A stretch of 64,000 bases of DNA from Sphingosinicella microcystinivorans (GTDB taxonomy: Bacteria; Pseudomonadota; Alphaproteobacteria; Sphingomonadales; Sphingomonadaceae): the NCBI RefSeq assembly GCF_027941835.1, contig NZ_CP116005.1, positions 2,991,501 to 3,055,500 of the forward strand. Direction: 5' to 3'. Numbering within the stretch: the stretch's first letter is position 1; each line of letters starts with the position of its first letter. The notes under the pieces were generated by a model, which worked only from the letters and a program-made list of their open reading frames with translations, searched no databases and was not told the origin of the DNA. Both the position numbers and the translations under genes were made by a program. Of the stretch, positions 49,289 through 58,594 are shown one piece after another.

Positions 49289-50638
49289 TCAGACCCTCAG
49301 CAGGAGGTGTTCGCGCTCCCAGGAACTGATCACCGACTGGTACGCGAACAGTTCCGATTCCTTGATCGCGTAGAACACGTCGAAGAAGTCCTCGCCGAGG
49401 TGATTGCGGACCGCCTTGCAGTGGCTGAACCGATCGAGCGCGCTTTCGAGCGTGCGCGGCAAGGTGCGCGCGCGGTTGTAGGCGCTGCCTTGCAGGCTCT
49501 TGGGCGGCTGCATCCGCTCCGTCATGCCGACATAGCCGCAGATGAGCGAGGCGGCGATCGCGAGATACGGGTTCGAATCCGCGCCGGGGAGGCGGTTTTC
49601 GATGCGGCGGTTCTTCGCGTCCGACACCGGGATGCGAAGCCCGCAGGAGCGGTTGTCGCTGCCCCACTGCACGTTGATCGGCGCGTCGCTGTCCGGCCGC
49701 ATCCGGCGGAACGAGTTGACGTTGGGTGCGAACATCGGCGTGATCTGCGGCAGCAGGCGGACGAGGCCCGCGATATAGCTGCGGAACAGTGCGCTGTCGC
49801 GGCCGTTGGGCGTCGTGAACAGGTTGCGGGCCGTATCCGCGTCCAGCAGCGACTGGTGGATGTGCATCGAGCTGCCGGGCTGGTCCGACATCGGCTTGGC
49901 AAGGAAGGTCGCGTAGACGCCGTGCTCCAGCGCGACCTGCCGGACGATGCGCTTGAACAGCAGCACCTGATCGGCGAGCGCGAGCGGATCGCCGTGCACG
50001 AAGTTGATCTCGAGCTGCGCGGCGCCGGACTCGTGGATCATCGTGTCGATGTTGAGCTCGGCCTTCTCGCAGAAGTCGTAGATGTGCTCGATGATGTCCT
50101 CGAACTCGCCGAGCGCTTCGAGGCCGTAGGGCTGGCTCGCGGTTTCGGAGCGGCCGGAACGGCCCACGGGGGGCGTCAGCGGGAAGTCGGAATCGAGGTT
50201 CTTGGAGACGAGGTAGAATTCGAGTTCCGGCGCGATCACCGGCTTCCAGCCGCGGCGCTCGAAAAGGTGCAGCACCTTCTTCAGGATCATGCGCGGCGCG
50301 ATGGCGAGCGGCTTGCCGTCTCGCGTGAAGGCATCGGCGATCACGTAGGCCGTCGGCGTCCTGAAACCCGGCGCCTCGCGGATCGTCGCCGGATCGGGCA
50401 CCAGCACCATGTCCGGGTCGTAATCCGGAATGATGTTATTGATATCGTCCGGATACTCGCCCGTGACGGTGACGGTGAAGACGCTGCCCGGAATGCGGAG
50501 CGTCTGGTCGGTGAGCGACTTCAGGAACTTGCCGGCGGGCAACACCTTGCCGCGCTGGATGCCGTTCATGTCGGGGACGATGCACTCGACCTCGCTGATC
50601 CCGCGCTCACTGATCCAATTGGCAATCTCGGCTGACAT
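49289..50638 (-). CDS. puuA: Glutamate-putrescine ligase, PuuA-like
   Basis: A 449-residue glutamine synthetase-family enzyme that joins glutamate to putrescine with ATP. Motifs: VECIVPDMNGIQRGKVLP, APELEFYLVS (metal Glu), GSSMHIHQSLLDAD, and ENRLPGADSNPYLAIAAS with NRSCGLRIPVSD. It begins the operon with PuuB and the second ligase, and shares the 178-base promoter region (with LysR-type box) with the divergent aminotransferase. The ATG at 50638 (MSAEIANWI) is used. Confidence 0.91.
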   Translation of the reverse strand: MSAEIANWISERGISEVECIVPDMNGIQRGKVLPAGKFLKSLTDQTLRIPGSVFTVTVTGEYPDDINNIIPDYDPDMVLVPDPATIREAPGFRTPTAYVIADAFTRDGKPLAIAPRMILKKVLHLFERRGWKPVIAPELEFYLVSKNLDSDFPLTPPVGRSGRSETASQPYGLEALGEFEDIIEHIYDFCEKAELNIDTMIHESGAAQLEINFVHGDPLALADQVLLFKRIVRQVALEHGVYATFLAKPMSDQPGSSMHIHQSLLDADTARNLFTTPNGRDSALFRSYIAGLVRLLPQITPMFAPNVNSFRRMRPDSDAPINVQWGSDNRSCGLRIPVSDAKNRRIENRLPGADSNPYLAIAASLICGYVGMTERMQPPKSLQGSAYNRARTLPRTLESALDRFSHCKAVRNHLGEDFFDVFYAIKESELFAYQSVISSWEREHLLLRV

Positions 50639-50718
50639 GATCGGAAAAACCCCCATACCGCGCTCATACTGCGCGTGGGGCGGGCACTTGACCAGTGAGA
50701 TTTGCTGGAGCGGGGGGT

Positions 50719-50733
50719 ATCGGTTTTTCCGAT
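50719..50733. promoter_or_regulatory. LysR-type box in the puuA/aminotransferase promoter region
   Basis: ATCGGTTTTTCCGAT is a perfect 5-bp dyad ATCGG-N5-CCGAT with T-N11-A. It lies 81 bases before the puuA start and 83 before the aminotransferase start, so it could serve both divergent operons. It shares TATCG-N6-CCGATGGGT with 40751-40765. Confidence 0.7.
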
Positions 50734-50815
50734 GGGTCGGCGCGGCCTGTATCCGTCTGGCGTTCGCATGGGGCGCCCGCTATCGTTCCGGCAATTCATT
50801 CATCGTGGAGCCGAC

Positions 50816-52129
50816 ATGCGCGAACCCAATGATCTGTCTGCGTTCTGGATGCCGTTCACCAACAATCGCGCCTTCAAGCAGACGCCGCGCCTGCTCGCGG
50901 CAGCGGAGGGTATGCACTACACATCGTCGGACGGCCGCAGCATCCTCGATGCGACGGCGGGCCTCTGGTGCGTGAACGCCGGGCATTGCCGCACCGAGAT
51001 CGTCGAGGCGATTCGGGACACGGCGGCGCGCTTCGATTTCGGGCCGACCTTCCAGCTCGGCCACCCGCTGGCGTTCGAGCTCGCCTCGAAGCTCGGGATG
51101 ATCATGCCGGAGGGGCTCGACCGCATCTTCTTCACGAACTCGGGCTCGGAGTCGGTGGACACGGCGCTCAAGATCGCCCTCGCCTACCAGCGGGCGCGCG
51201 GGCAGGGCAGCCGCACGCGCTTCATTGGGCGGGAGCGCGCCTATCACGGCGTCGGCTTCGGCGGCATTTCGGTGGGCGGCATCGTCGGCAACCGCAGGCA
51301 GTACGGCACGATGCTGGGCGGGGTCGATCACCTGCGCCACACGCACGACCTTGCCCGCAACGCGTTCAGCCGGGGACAGCCGGCGCACGGTGTGGAGCTT
51401 GCCGACGACATCGAGCGGCTCGTCGCGCTGCACGGCGCGGACACGATCGCTGCGGTGATCGTCGAGCCGGTGGCGGGCTCCACCGGCGTGCTGGTGCCGC
51501 CGGTCGGCTACCTCGAACGCGTGCGCGAACTTTGCACCAAACACGACATCCTGCTGATCTTCGACGAGGTGATCACCGCGTTCGGGCGCGTCGGCAAGGC
51601 GACGGCGTCCGAGCGCTTCGGCGTGACGCCGGACATCATCACGATGGCGAAGGGCCTCACCAACGCCGCCGTACCGATGGGCGCCGTGGCGGCGGGCCGC
51701 CACGTCTACGACACGGTGGTGGAGAACGCGCCGGAAGGCATCGAGCTGTTCCACGGCTATACCTATTCGGGCCATCCGCTCGCCGCCGCCGCGGGCCTCG
51801 CCACGCTTGCCATCTATGAAGAGGAGCGGCTGTTCGAGAAGGCGATCGCGCTCGAGGCGTATTGGGGCGATGCCGTCCACGCGATGAAGGGCCTGCCGCA
51901 CGTCATCGACTGCCGGAACATCGGTCTCGTCGCCGGAATCGAGCTGGAGGCCCGCCCGGGCGCGCCGACGAAGCGCGCGATGGAGGCGTTCCACCGTGCC
52001 TTCGACAGCGGTCTCCTCATTCGCGTGACGGGCGACATCATCGCGCTGTCGCCGCCGCTGATCCTCGAGAAGGCGGACATCGACGAGATATTCGGCCGTC
52101 TCGCGGACATATTGAAGACCATCGACTGA
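50816..52129 (+). CDS. Class III aminotransferase, beta-alanine/GABA-pyruvate type
   Basis: A 437-residue PLP enzyme: FWMPFTNNRAFKQTPRLLA, DATAGLWCVNAGHCR, FFTNSGSESVDTALKIAL, IFDEVITAFGRVGKA and MAKGLTNAAVPMGAV (PLP Lys). The start pattern is that of omega-amino acid:pyruvate aminotransferases (BauA/OapT). In this cluster it may act on GABA or beta-alanine (the latter arises from spermidine or diaminopropane). GTGGAG lies five bases before the ATG at 50816. Confidence 0.92.
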   Translation: MREPNDLSAFWMPFTNNRAFKQTPRLLAAAEGMHYTSSDGRSILDATAGLWCVNAGHCRTEIVEAIRDTAARFDFGPTFQLGHPLAFELASKLGMIMPEGLDRIFFTNSGSESVDTALKIALAYQRARGQGSRTRFIGRERAYHGVGFGGISVGGIVGNRRQYGTMLGGVDHLRHTHDLARNAFSRGQPAHGVELADDIERLVALHGADTIAAVIVEPVAGSTGVLVPPVGYLERVRELCTKHDILLIFDEVITAFGRVGKATASERFGVTPDIITMAKGLTNAAVPMGAVAAGRHVYDTVVENAPEGIELFHGYTYSGHPLAAAAGLATLAIYEEERLFEKAIALEAYWGDAVHAMKGLPHVIDCRNIGLVAGIELEARPGAPTKRAMEAFHRAFDSGLLIRVTGDIIALSPPLILEKADIDEIFGRLADILKTID

Positions 52130-52169
52130 CGGCTTGACCGGAAACGCCGGGCTCAGCAGGTTCGCGCGC

Positions 52170-53954
52170 ATGTCGACGGCACCGAACCCGGCCGAGCGCG
52201 CCGAACGCGCCCGCACCTTCCTGAAGACGCACCCCGGCAATGCCGATGCGCTGCGCGCGCTCGGCGCCGCGCTGCGCGGCATGGGCGAGGACGCGGCGGC
52301 CGAGGAAGCCGAACTGGACGCGATCCGGGCCTCGACGCGCGACCCGGTGCTGATCGAGGCGGCCGCCGCGCTCCTCGACAACGACATCCCGGTCGCCGAG
52401 CGCATCCTCCGCGCGCGGTTGAAGGAAAAGCCGACCGATGTTGCAGCGATCCGCATGATGGCGGAGATCGCTGGGCGGCTCGGGCGCTATGGAGACGCCG
52501 AGACGCTGCTGCGGCGCGCGCTTGCGCTTGCGCCCGCGTTCGTGGCGGCGCGCGCCAACCTCGCGACCGTGCTCCACCGCCAGAACCGTTCCGCGGAGGC
52601 CATCGCGGAACTCGACCGGCTGCTGGAAGGCGATCCCGAAAACGCCGCGCACCGCAACCTGAAGGCCGCCGCGCTCGGACGCATCGGCGGCTATGAGGAG
52701 GCGATCGCGCTCTACGAGTCGGTGCTGGCCAGCCATCCTGCGCAGCCGCGTGTGTGGATGAGCTACGGCCACGTGCTGAAAACCGTGGGCCGGCAGGCGG
52801 ACTCCATCGCGGCGTATCGCAAGGCGCTCGAACACGCGCCGGGTCTCGGCGAGGTCTGGTGGAGCCTCGCCAACCTCAAGACCGTACGCTTCGCGGATGC
52901 CGACATCGCGGCGATGCAGGCCGCGCTGGACGGCGGCGGCATCAGCGACGACGACCGCTTCCACCTGCACTTCGCGCTCGGCAAGGCGCTGGAGGACGCG
53001 AAGGAGGACGCGAAGGACGCCGAGCGGTCGTTCGGCCACTATCTGAAGGGCAATGCGCTGCGCAAGGCGATGCTCGACTATGACGCCGGCGAGGTCAGCC
53101 GCCTCGTCCGCAGCGCGGCGGCGCTGATGAGCGAGGTGTTCTTCGCTGAGCGGCAGGGCGCAGGCTGCCCGGCGCCTGATCCGATTTTCATCCTCGGTAT
53201 GCCGCGCGCGGGCTCGACGCTGATCGAGCAGATCCTCTCCTCGCATCCGATGATCGAGGGGACGCAGGAACTGCCCGACATCGCGGCGATGGCGCGGCAG
53301 CTCGGCGGCCGCAAGACGCGCGATGCGGACTCCGCCTATCCCGCCTGCCTCGTGGACCTGTCGGCGCACGCGCTTGCCGAACTCGGCGCCGAGTATCTCG
53401 AACGCACGCGCATCCACCGCAAGACCGGCCGGCCGGTGTTCATAGACAAGATGCCGAACAACTGGGCGCATACCGGGTTCATTCACCTGATCCTGCCGAA
53501 TGCGAAGATCATCGACGCGCGCAGGCATCCGCTCGGCTGCTGCTTTTCCAATTTCAAGCAGCATTTCGCGCGCGGGCAGGCCTTCAGCTACGATCTCGGC
53601 GATGTCGGCCGCTACTACCGCGACTACGTGACGATGATGGCGGTGATCGACGGCGCGCTGCCCGGCCGGGTGCACCGCGTGTTCTACGAGGACATGGTCA
53701 GATCGACCGAAACCGAGGTGCGGCGCCTGCTCGACTATGTCGGCGTGCCCTTCGATCCCGCCTGCCTGCGTTTCTTCGAGAACGACCGCGCGGTGCGCAC
53801 TGCAAGCTCGGAGCAGGTGCGGCAGCCGATCAACCGCGAGGGCATGGCGCAATGGCAGGCGTTCGAGCCGTGGCTGGAGCCGTTGAAGACAGAACTCGGC
53901 CCCGTGCTCGCGGCGTATCCGGAAGTGCCGCCGCCCGCTTCGCTGTTGCAATAA
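52170..53954 (+). CDS. TPR-repeat sulfotransferase family protein
   Basis: A 594-residue two-part protein. Residues about 10-320 are tetratricopeptide repeats (for example AETLLRRALALAPAFVAARA and EAIALYESVLASHPAQPRVW). The C-terminal part is a sulfotransferase fold with the PAPS-binding PIFILGMPRAGSTLIEQIL and a second motif region IDARRHPLGCCFSNF. The family is frequent in sphingomonads next to TonB receptors. Substrate is unknown. The ATG at 52170 is preferred over a TTG at 52134. It follows the aminotransferase by 40 bases on the same strand. Confidence 0.87.
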   Translation: MSTAPNPAERAERARTFLKTHPGNADALRALGAALRGMGEDAAAEEAELDAIRASTRDPVLIEAAAALLDNDIPVAERILRARLKEKPTDVAAIRMMAEIAGRLGRYGDAETLLRRALALAPAFVAARANLATVLHRQNRSAEAIAELDRLLEGDPENAAHRNLKAAALGRIGGYEEAIALYESVLASHPAQPRVWMSYGHVLKTVGRQADSIAAYRKALEHAPGLGEVWWSLANLKTVRFADADIAAMQAALDGGGISDDDRFHLHFALGKALEDAKEDAKDAERSFGHYLKGNALRKAMLDYDAGEVSRLVRSAAALMSEVFFAERQGAGCPAPDPIFILGMPRAGSTLIEQILSSHPMIEGTQELPDIAAMARQLGGRKTRDADSAYPACLVDLSAHALAELGAEYLERTRIHRKTGRPVFIDKMPNNWAHTGFIHLILPNAKIIDARRHPLGCCFSNFKQHFARGQAFSYDLGDVGRYYRDYVTMMAVIDGALPGRVHRVFYEDMVRSTETEVRRLLDYVGVPFDPACLRFFENDRAVRTASSEQVRQPINREGMAQWQAFEPWLEPLKTELGPVLAAYPEVPPPASLLQ

Positions 53955-54076
53955 TGTGACGCCGGGCTGGTAATATGACAGCTGTATAATAAAGCCCGCC
54001 AGACCCGAATTGACCGCCGTTCTCCGTGGGTTCACTCTTCCGCCCGGGACAGCATAACGCTGAGAGGGGGATAAGG

Positions 54077-56530
54077 GTGTATCTGCGAAATCATGTGACA
54101 TTCACGGCTGCGGCCGCCGCCGGCGCGCTGCTCGGTTCCACCATGCTGACGGCGCCGGCGCTTGCGCAGGAGGCGCAGGAAAATCTCGGCGACGTCATCA
54201 TCGTCACCGCGCAGAAGCGCGAGGAGAACCTCCAGGACGTGCCGATCGCGGTCGTCGCGCTCGGCACGCAGAAGCTCCAGCAACTCCAGGTGCAGGACTT
54301 CGACGACTACGCGCGCTTCCTGCCGAGCCTTTCCTACCAGTCGTTCGGCCCCGGCACCTCGACCATCTATTTCCGCGGTGTCGCATCGGGCGAGAACGCC
54401 AACCATTCGGCCTCGCTGCCGTCGGTCGGCGTCTATCTCGACGAACAGCCCGTCACGACGATTCAGGGCAATCTCGACATCCACGTCTACGACATCGCGC
54501 GCGTGGAGGCGCTCGCGGGTCCGCAGGGCACGCTCTACGGCGCGTCGAGCCAGGCGGGAACCGTCAAGATCGTCACCAACCGTCCGGACACGAGCGGCTT
54601 CTACGGCGCGGTCGATGCCGAGGTGAACACCGTCGCGCACGGCGATCCCGGCTATGTGCTGGAAGGGTTTATCAACGCGCCGCTTTCCGGCAATGCCGCG
54701 ATCCGCGTCGTCGGCTGGTACGACAAGGACGGCGGCTATATCGACAATGTTCCGGGCACGATCACCTTCCCGATCAACCAGTATGACGAGGAAGGCGACA
54801 TCGTAGATCTGCCCGGCGACGACATCAGCTTCTCCAACGCCGCGTTCGTCGAGGACAACTACAACGAGGTCGAGACCTACGGCGCCCGCGTGGCGCTCCA
54901 GATTGATCTCGACGAGAACTGGACGGTCCTGCCGTCGATCATGGGCCAGAAGCAGAAGTCCCGCGGCTCGTTCTGGCAGGAATCGGGCCTTGGCGATCTC
55001 CAGGTCCAGCAATACAATCCGGAACGGATGAACGACCGCTGGTTCCAGGCGGCGCTGACCATCGAAGGCAAGATCGGCAACTGGGACCTGACCTATGCGG
55101 GCGCCTACATGAAGCGCAAGGTCAACACCGAGTCCGATTACGTCGATTACGCCTATTTCTACGATGCGCTGGCCGGCTACGCCCAGTATTTTACCGACAA
55201 CGACGGCAATCAGGTCAATCCGAACCAGTATATTCAGGGCATCGACCGCTTCACGAAGCAGAGCCACGAACTGCGCATCGCCTCGCCGAGCAACCTGCCG
55301 CTGCGGTTCATCGGCGGCGTGTTCTACCAGCGGCAGTCGCACAACATCGAGCAGAACTACATCATCGACAACATCGCCGATGCGATCACCGTTCCGGGCA
55401 CCGACAGCGACATCTGGCTGACGAAGCAGCTCCGCATCGACCGCGACTATGCGGCGTTCGGCGAACTTTCCTACGATGTGACCGAGAAGCTGACCCTGAC
55501 CGGCGGTATCCGTGTCTACAAGTACAAGAACTCGCTCGAGGGTTTCTTCGGGTACAGCGACGGGTTCAGCAGCCGCACCGGCGTGGCGGCGTGTTTCAGG
55601 GACGAAGACGACAACCTGCTGCCGCCGACGGTCAAGGGCAGCCCCTGCACCAACCTCGACAAGACGACGTCTGACACGGACTTCATCCACAAGCTGAACG
55701 CGACCTACAAGCTGACGGACGACGCGCTCGTCTACGCCACGTGGTCGCGCGGGTTCCGGCCCGGCGGCATCAACCGGCGCGGCACGCTGCCGCCCTATGG
55801 CGCCGATACGCTCGACAACTATGAGCTCGGCTGGAAGACGACATGGGCGGGCGGGCTGTTCCGCTGGAACGGCGCCGTCTATTACGAGACGTGGAAGGAC
55901 ATCCAGCTCTCGTTCCTCGGCGCCAACGGCCTCACCGAAATCCGCAACGCGGGCGATGCCCGCATCTGGGGTATCGAGAGCGATATCTTCATCCGGGCCT
56001 CGGACGGCCTGACCTTCAACGCGGGTTTCAGCTACAACGACGCGCAGAGCACGAAGGATTTCTGCAAGTTCGCCAACACGTCGTTCGATTGCACGATTCC
56101 CGGACCGGACGGGGACGACAACGAGCTGCTGGCGCCTTCGGGCACGCGTCTGCCGGTGTCGGCGAAGTTCAAGGGCAATGCGTTCGCGCGCTACGAGTTC
56201 CCTGTCGGTTCGCTGAACGCGCATCTTCAGGGCGGCCTCGTCTACGAAGGCAAGCGCACCAGCGACCTTCGCCTCCTGGAACGCGCCATCGTCGGCTCGC
56301 TTCCCTCCTACACGACGGTGGACGTGAGCGCCGGCGTGGCGTTCGAGAGATGGTCGATCGAGCTTTACGCCCGCAACCTGTTCGATTCGCGCGGGCAGGT
56401 GACGCGGACGGTGCAGTGCGGCGAAACCATCTGCGGCGATCCGGACGGCGTCACCGCGATGGGCGGCAAGTTCTACACGGTGGTGACGACGCCGCGGACG
56501 ATCGGTCTCAAGGTCGGCACCAAGTTCTGA
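54077..56530 (+). CDS. TonB-dependent outer-membrane receptor
   Basis: An 817-residue receptor. A signal peptide (AAGALLGSTMLTAPALA) precedes the TonB-box-like DVIIVTAQKREENLQDVPIA. The plug domain includes FLPSLSYQSFGPGTSTIYFR and VEALAGPQGTLYGASS. The barrel ends with ITVVTTPRTIGLKVGTKF-type strands closing on Phe. The start is GTG at 54077 with GAGAGGGG upstream. A possible extended -10 (TGTATAAT, 53983-53990) lies 90 bases before it. The ligand is unknown; the TPR-sulfotransferase and permease neighbours suggest scavenging of an organic nitrogen compound or peptide. Confidence 0.92.
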   Translation: MYLRNHVTFTAAAAAGALLGSTMLTAPALAQEAQENLGDVIIVTAQKREENLQDVPIAVVALGTQKLQQLQVQDFDDYARFLPSLSYQSFGPGTSTIYFRGVASGENANHSASLPSVGVYLDEQPVTTIQGNLDIHVYDIARVEALAGPQGTLYGASSQAGTVKIVTNRPDTSGFYGAVDAEVNTVAHGDPGYVLEGFINAPLSGNAAIRVVGWYDKDGGYIDNVPGTITFPINQYDEEGDIVDLPGDDISFSNAAFVEDNYNEVETYGARVALQIDLDENWTVLPSIMGQKQKSRGSFWQESGLGDLQVQQYNPERMNDRWFQAALTIEGKIGNWDLTYAGAYMKRKVNTESDYVDYAYFYDALAGYAQYFTDNDGNQVNPNQYIQGIDRFTKQSHELRIASPSNLPLRFIGGVFYQRQSHNIEQNYIIDNIADAITVPGTDSDIWLTKQLRIDRDYAAFGELSYDVTEKLTLTGGIRVYKYKNSLEGFFGYSDGFSSRTGVAACFRDEDDNLLPPTVKGSPCTNLDKTTSDTDFIHKLNATYKLTDDALVYATWSRGFRPGGINRRGTLPPYGADTLDNYELGWKTTWAGGLFRWNGAVYYETWKDIQLSFLGANGLTEIRNAGDARIWGIESDIFIRASDGLTFNAGFSYNDAQSTKDFCKFANTSFDCTIPGPDGDDNELLAPSGTRLPVSAKFKGNAFARYEFPVGSLNAHLQGGLVYEGKRTSDLRLLERAIVGSLPSYTTVDVSAGVAFERWSIELYARNLFDSRGQVTRTVQCGETICGDPDGVTAMGGKFYTVVTTPRTIGLKVGTKF

Positions 56531-56552
56531 TCCGGCGCGGCGGGGACCGCTG

Positions 56553-57869
56553 ATGCAAGACAGGGGTTCCGTCGCCCGTCCGCTGGGTTTCTGGATGGCG
56601 CTCGCGCTGGTCATGGGCAACATGATCGGCTCGGGCGTCTTCATGCTGCCCGCGAGCCTCGCGCCCTTCGGCTGGAATGCCGTCTACGGATGGGTGCTGA
56701 CCATCGCGGGATCGCTTTGCCTCGCCTACGTGTTCGCATCGCTGGCGCGGGAGATGCCGCACGCGGGCGGTCCGCACGGTTTCGTCGAGGCCGCGTTCGG
56801 ACATCTGCCCGCGTTCATGATCAGCTGGTCCTACATCGTTTCCATTCTGGTCGCGGTGGCGGCGCTGGCGACGGCGGGCGTCAGCTACCTCAGCGCCTTC
56901 GCGCCCGGCATCGCCGCGACCTCCGGCGCTCCCGCGGCGCTCGCCGTGTCGCTGCTGTGGGCGATCATCCTGCTGAACCTGCGCGGTGCGGGCGCGGCAG
57001 GGCGCTTCCAGCTCCTGACGCTCGGCCTCAAGCTGCTGCCGCTCGTCGCCATCGTGGTGATCGCGGCGATGGTGTTCGCGGAAGGGACGCCGCCCGCGAC
57101 GCCCTATGCGGCGGAGACGATCTCGATGGGCGCGATCAATGCCACCGCGACGCTGACGCTGTGGGCGATGCTCGGTTTCGAATCCGCCTGCGTGCCGCAG
57201 GACAAGGTGGACCGCCCGCACATCACGATCCCGCGCGCGACGATGGCGGGCACGCTCATCGTGGGCGTCATCTATCTGGTGGTCTGCACCGCGGTGATCA
57301 TGCTGATGCCGGCCGCGACCGTGGCGCAATCGAACGCGCCGTTCGCAGACGTGATCGCCGGCTACTGGGGCGAGGGCGCCGCGCTCACCGTGGCGCTGTT
57401 CGCGGTGGTGAGCGCGATCGGCGCGCTCAACGGCTGGATTCTTCTCGCCGGGGAATACCCGCTCACCATGGCGCGCAAGGGCGACTTCCCGCGCCCGTTC
57501 GGGGTGGCGAACGCGCGAGGCACGCCCGTGTTGGGCATCCTGATCAGCGGCGTGTTCATCACGGCGCTGGTGCTTTCGAACTACACGCGCACCATGTCCG
57601 GCCTGTTCACGTTCATGGCGCTGCTGTCCACCTCGGCGACGCTGGTGCTCTATTTCGCGTGCGCTGCGGCGGCGATCCGGCTGATGCTCCTGCGGCGGCT
57701 GACGACGACGCCCACGCTCGCGGTGCTGACGCCGCTCGGGCTCATCTACGCGGTGTGGACGTTCCACGGTGCGGGCGCCGAAGCGAACGGCTGGGCGCTC
57801 GTTCTGCTCGTCGCCGGACTTCCGGTTTATCTGCTCGTGCGCCGTCAAAAAGCAATGCGCGGAACATAA
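56553..57869 (+). CDS. APC-family amino acid/polyamine permease
   Basis: A 438-residue transporter with 12 predicted helices. GNMIGSGVFMLPASLAPFG at the start is the APC substrate-binding signature, and WAMLGFESACVPQDKVDRP in helix 6 is also typical. The sequence looks like the AdiC/PotE branch of antiporters. It lies 22 bases after the TonB receptor on the same strand, so the two may form an outer- and inner-membrane uptake route. Substrate is inferred only. Confidence 0.88.
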   Translation: MQDRGSVARPLGFWMALALVMGNMIGSGVFMLPASLAPFGWNAVYGWVLTIAGSLCLAYVFASLAREMPHAGGPHGFVEAAFGHLPAFMISWSYIVSILVAVAALATAGVSYLSAFAPGIAATSGAPAALAVSLLWAIILLNLRGAGAAGRFQLLTLGLKLLPLVAIVVIAAMVFAEGTPPATPYAAETISMGAINATATLTLWAMLGFESACVPQDKVDRPHITIPRATMAGTLIVGVIYLVVCTAVIMLMPAATVAQSNAPFADVIAGYWGEGAALTVALFAVVSAIGALNGWILLAGEYPLTMARKGDFPRPFGVANARGTPVLGILISGVFITALVLSNYTRTMSGLFTFMALLSTSATLVLYFACAAAAIRLMLLRRLTTTPTLAVLTPLGLIYAVWTFHGAGAEANGWALVLLVAGLPVYLLVRRQKAMRGT

Positions 57870-57924
57870 CGGGGCGCGACAGATCGTTGACGCGCCGATA
57901 TAGAATCCTCGCAGCTTTGGGAGG

Positions 57925-58557
57925 ATGAGCTTGGCGCGCGCGCAGTTTCAACGTCTCGATCCGGACCTTCGGAGACAGAGCCTGATCAATGCGACCGCGC
58001 GCTGTCTTGCCCGCTATGGTGTCGGCGGTTCCTCGGTCCGCGTGATCTGCGCCGAGGCGGGTGTTTCGGCAGGGCTGCTGCGCCATTATTTCGCCGGTAT
58101 CGACGAGCTGATCGCCGAGACCTACGCCGATGTGGGCGAGCGCCTCGTCGCCACGATGGCGGCGGCGGCGGACAATGCGGGCCCAGATCCGCGCGACCAG
58201 CTTCGTGCGTTCGTGATGGCAAGCTTCAAGCCGCCGATCGCCGATCCGGACATGCTGGCGACGTGGCTCGCCTTCTGGAGCCTGATCAAGACGGATGCGC
58301 GCATCCGCGAACTGCATACCAGGAACTATGCAAGCCACCGGATTCCCGTGGAGAAGATGGTCGCAAAAATCCTGGGACCGGAGGCGAGCCGTGTCGACGT
58401 GCGCCTGACCGCGGTGGGCGTGACGGCGCTGGTCGACGGGCTCTGGCTCGAGCTTTGCCTCGATTCGTCGAGCTTTACGCCGGAAGAGGCGGTGCGCATC
58501 GCCGACAAATGGCTGAACGCGCTGGTCGGCGACCCGCTGAAAGTGCTTGCGGACTGA
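57925..58557 (+). CDS. TetR-family regulator, BetI-like C-terminus
   Basis: A 210-residue regulator. The N-terminal helix-turn-helix is RRQSLINATARCLARYGVGG and SVRVICAEAGVSAGLLRHYF, and the ligand domain has LATWLAFWSLIKTDARIREL and the BetI-type closing DGLWLELCLDSSSFTPEEAV. It lies 55 bases after the permease and 37 before the peptidase, and may control this import and peptidase block. Confidence 0.9.
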   Translation: MSLARAQFQRLDPDLRRQSLINATARCLARYGVGGSSVRVICAEAGVSAGLLRHYFAGIDELIAETYADVGERLVATMAAAADNAGPDPRDQLRAFVMASFKPPIADPDMLATWLAFWSLIKTDARIRELHTRNYASHRIPVEKMVAKILGPEASRVDVRLTAVGVTALVDGLWLELCLDSSSFTPEEAVRIADKWLNALVGDPLKVLAD

Positions 58558-58594
58558 GGGACGGATTTCTTACACCCGTATAACAGGTGGGAGA

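Noticed and set aside
52038-54101. A 687-codon open frame antisense to the TPR-sulfotransferase
   Set aside because: It has no recognisable motif and spans the gene plus flanking intergenic bases; the sense strand has clear TPR and PAPS-binding motifs.
54032-56644. An 870-codon open frame antisense to the TonB receptor
   Set aside because: It lacks any domain and mirrors the third-position GC bias of the receptor gene, so it is a shadow frame.
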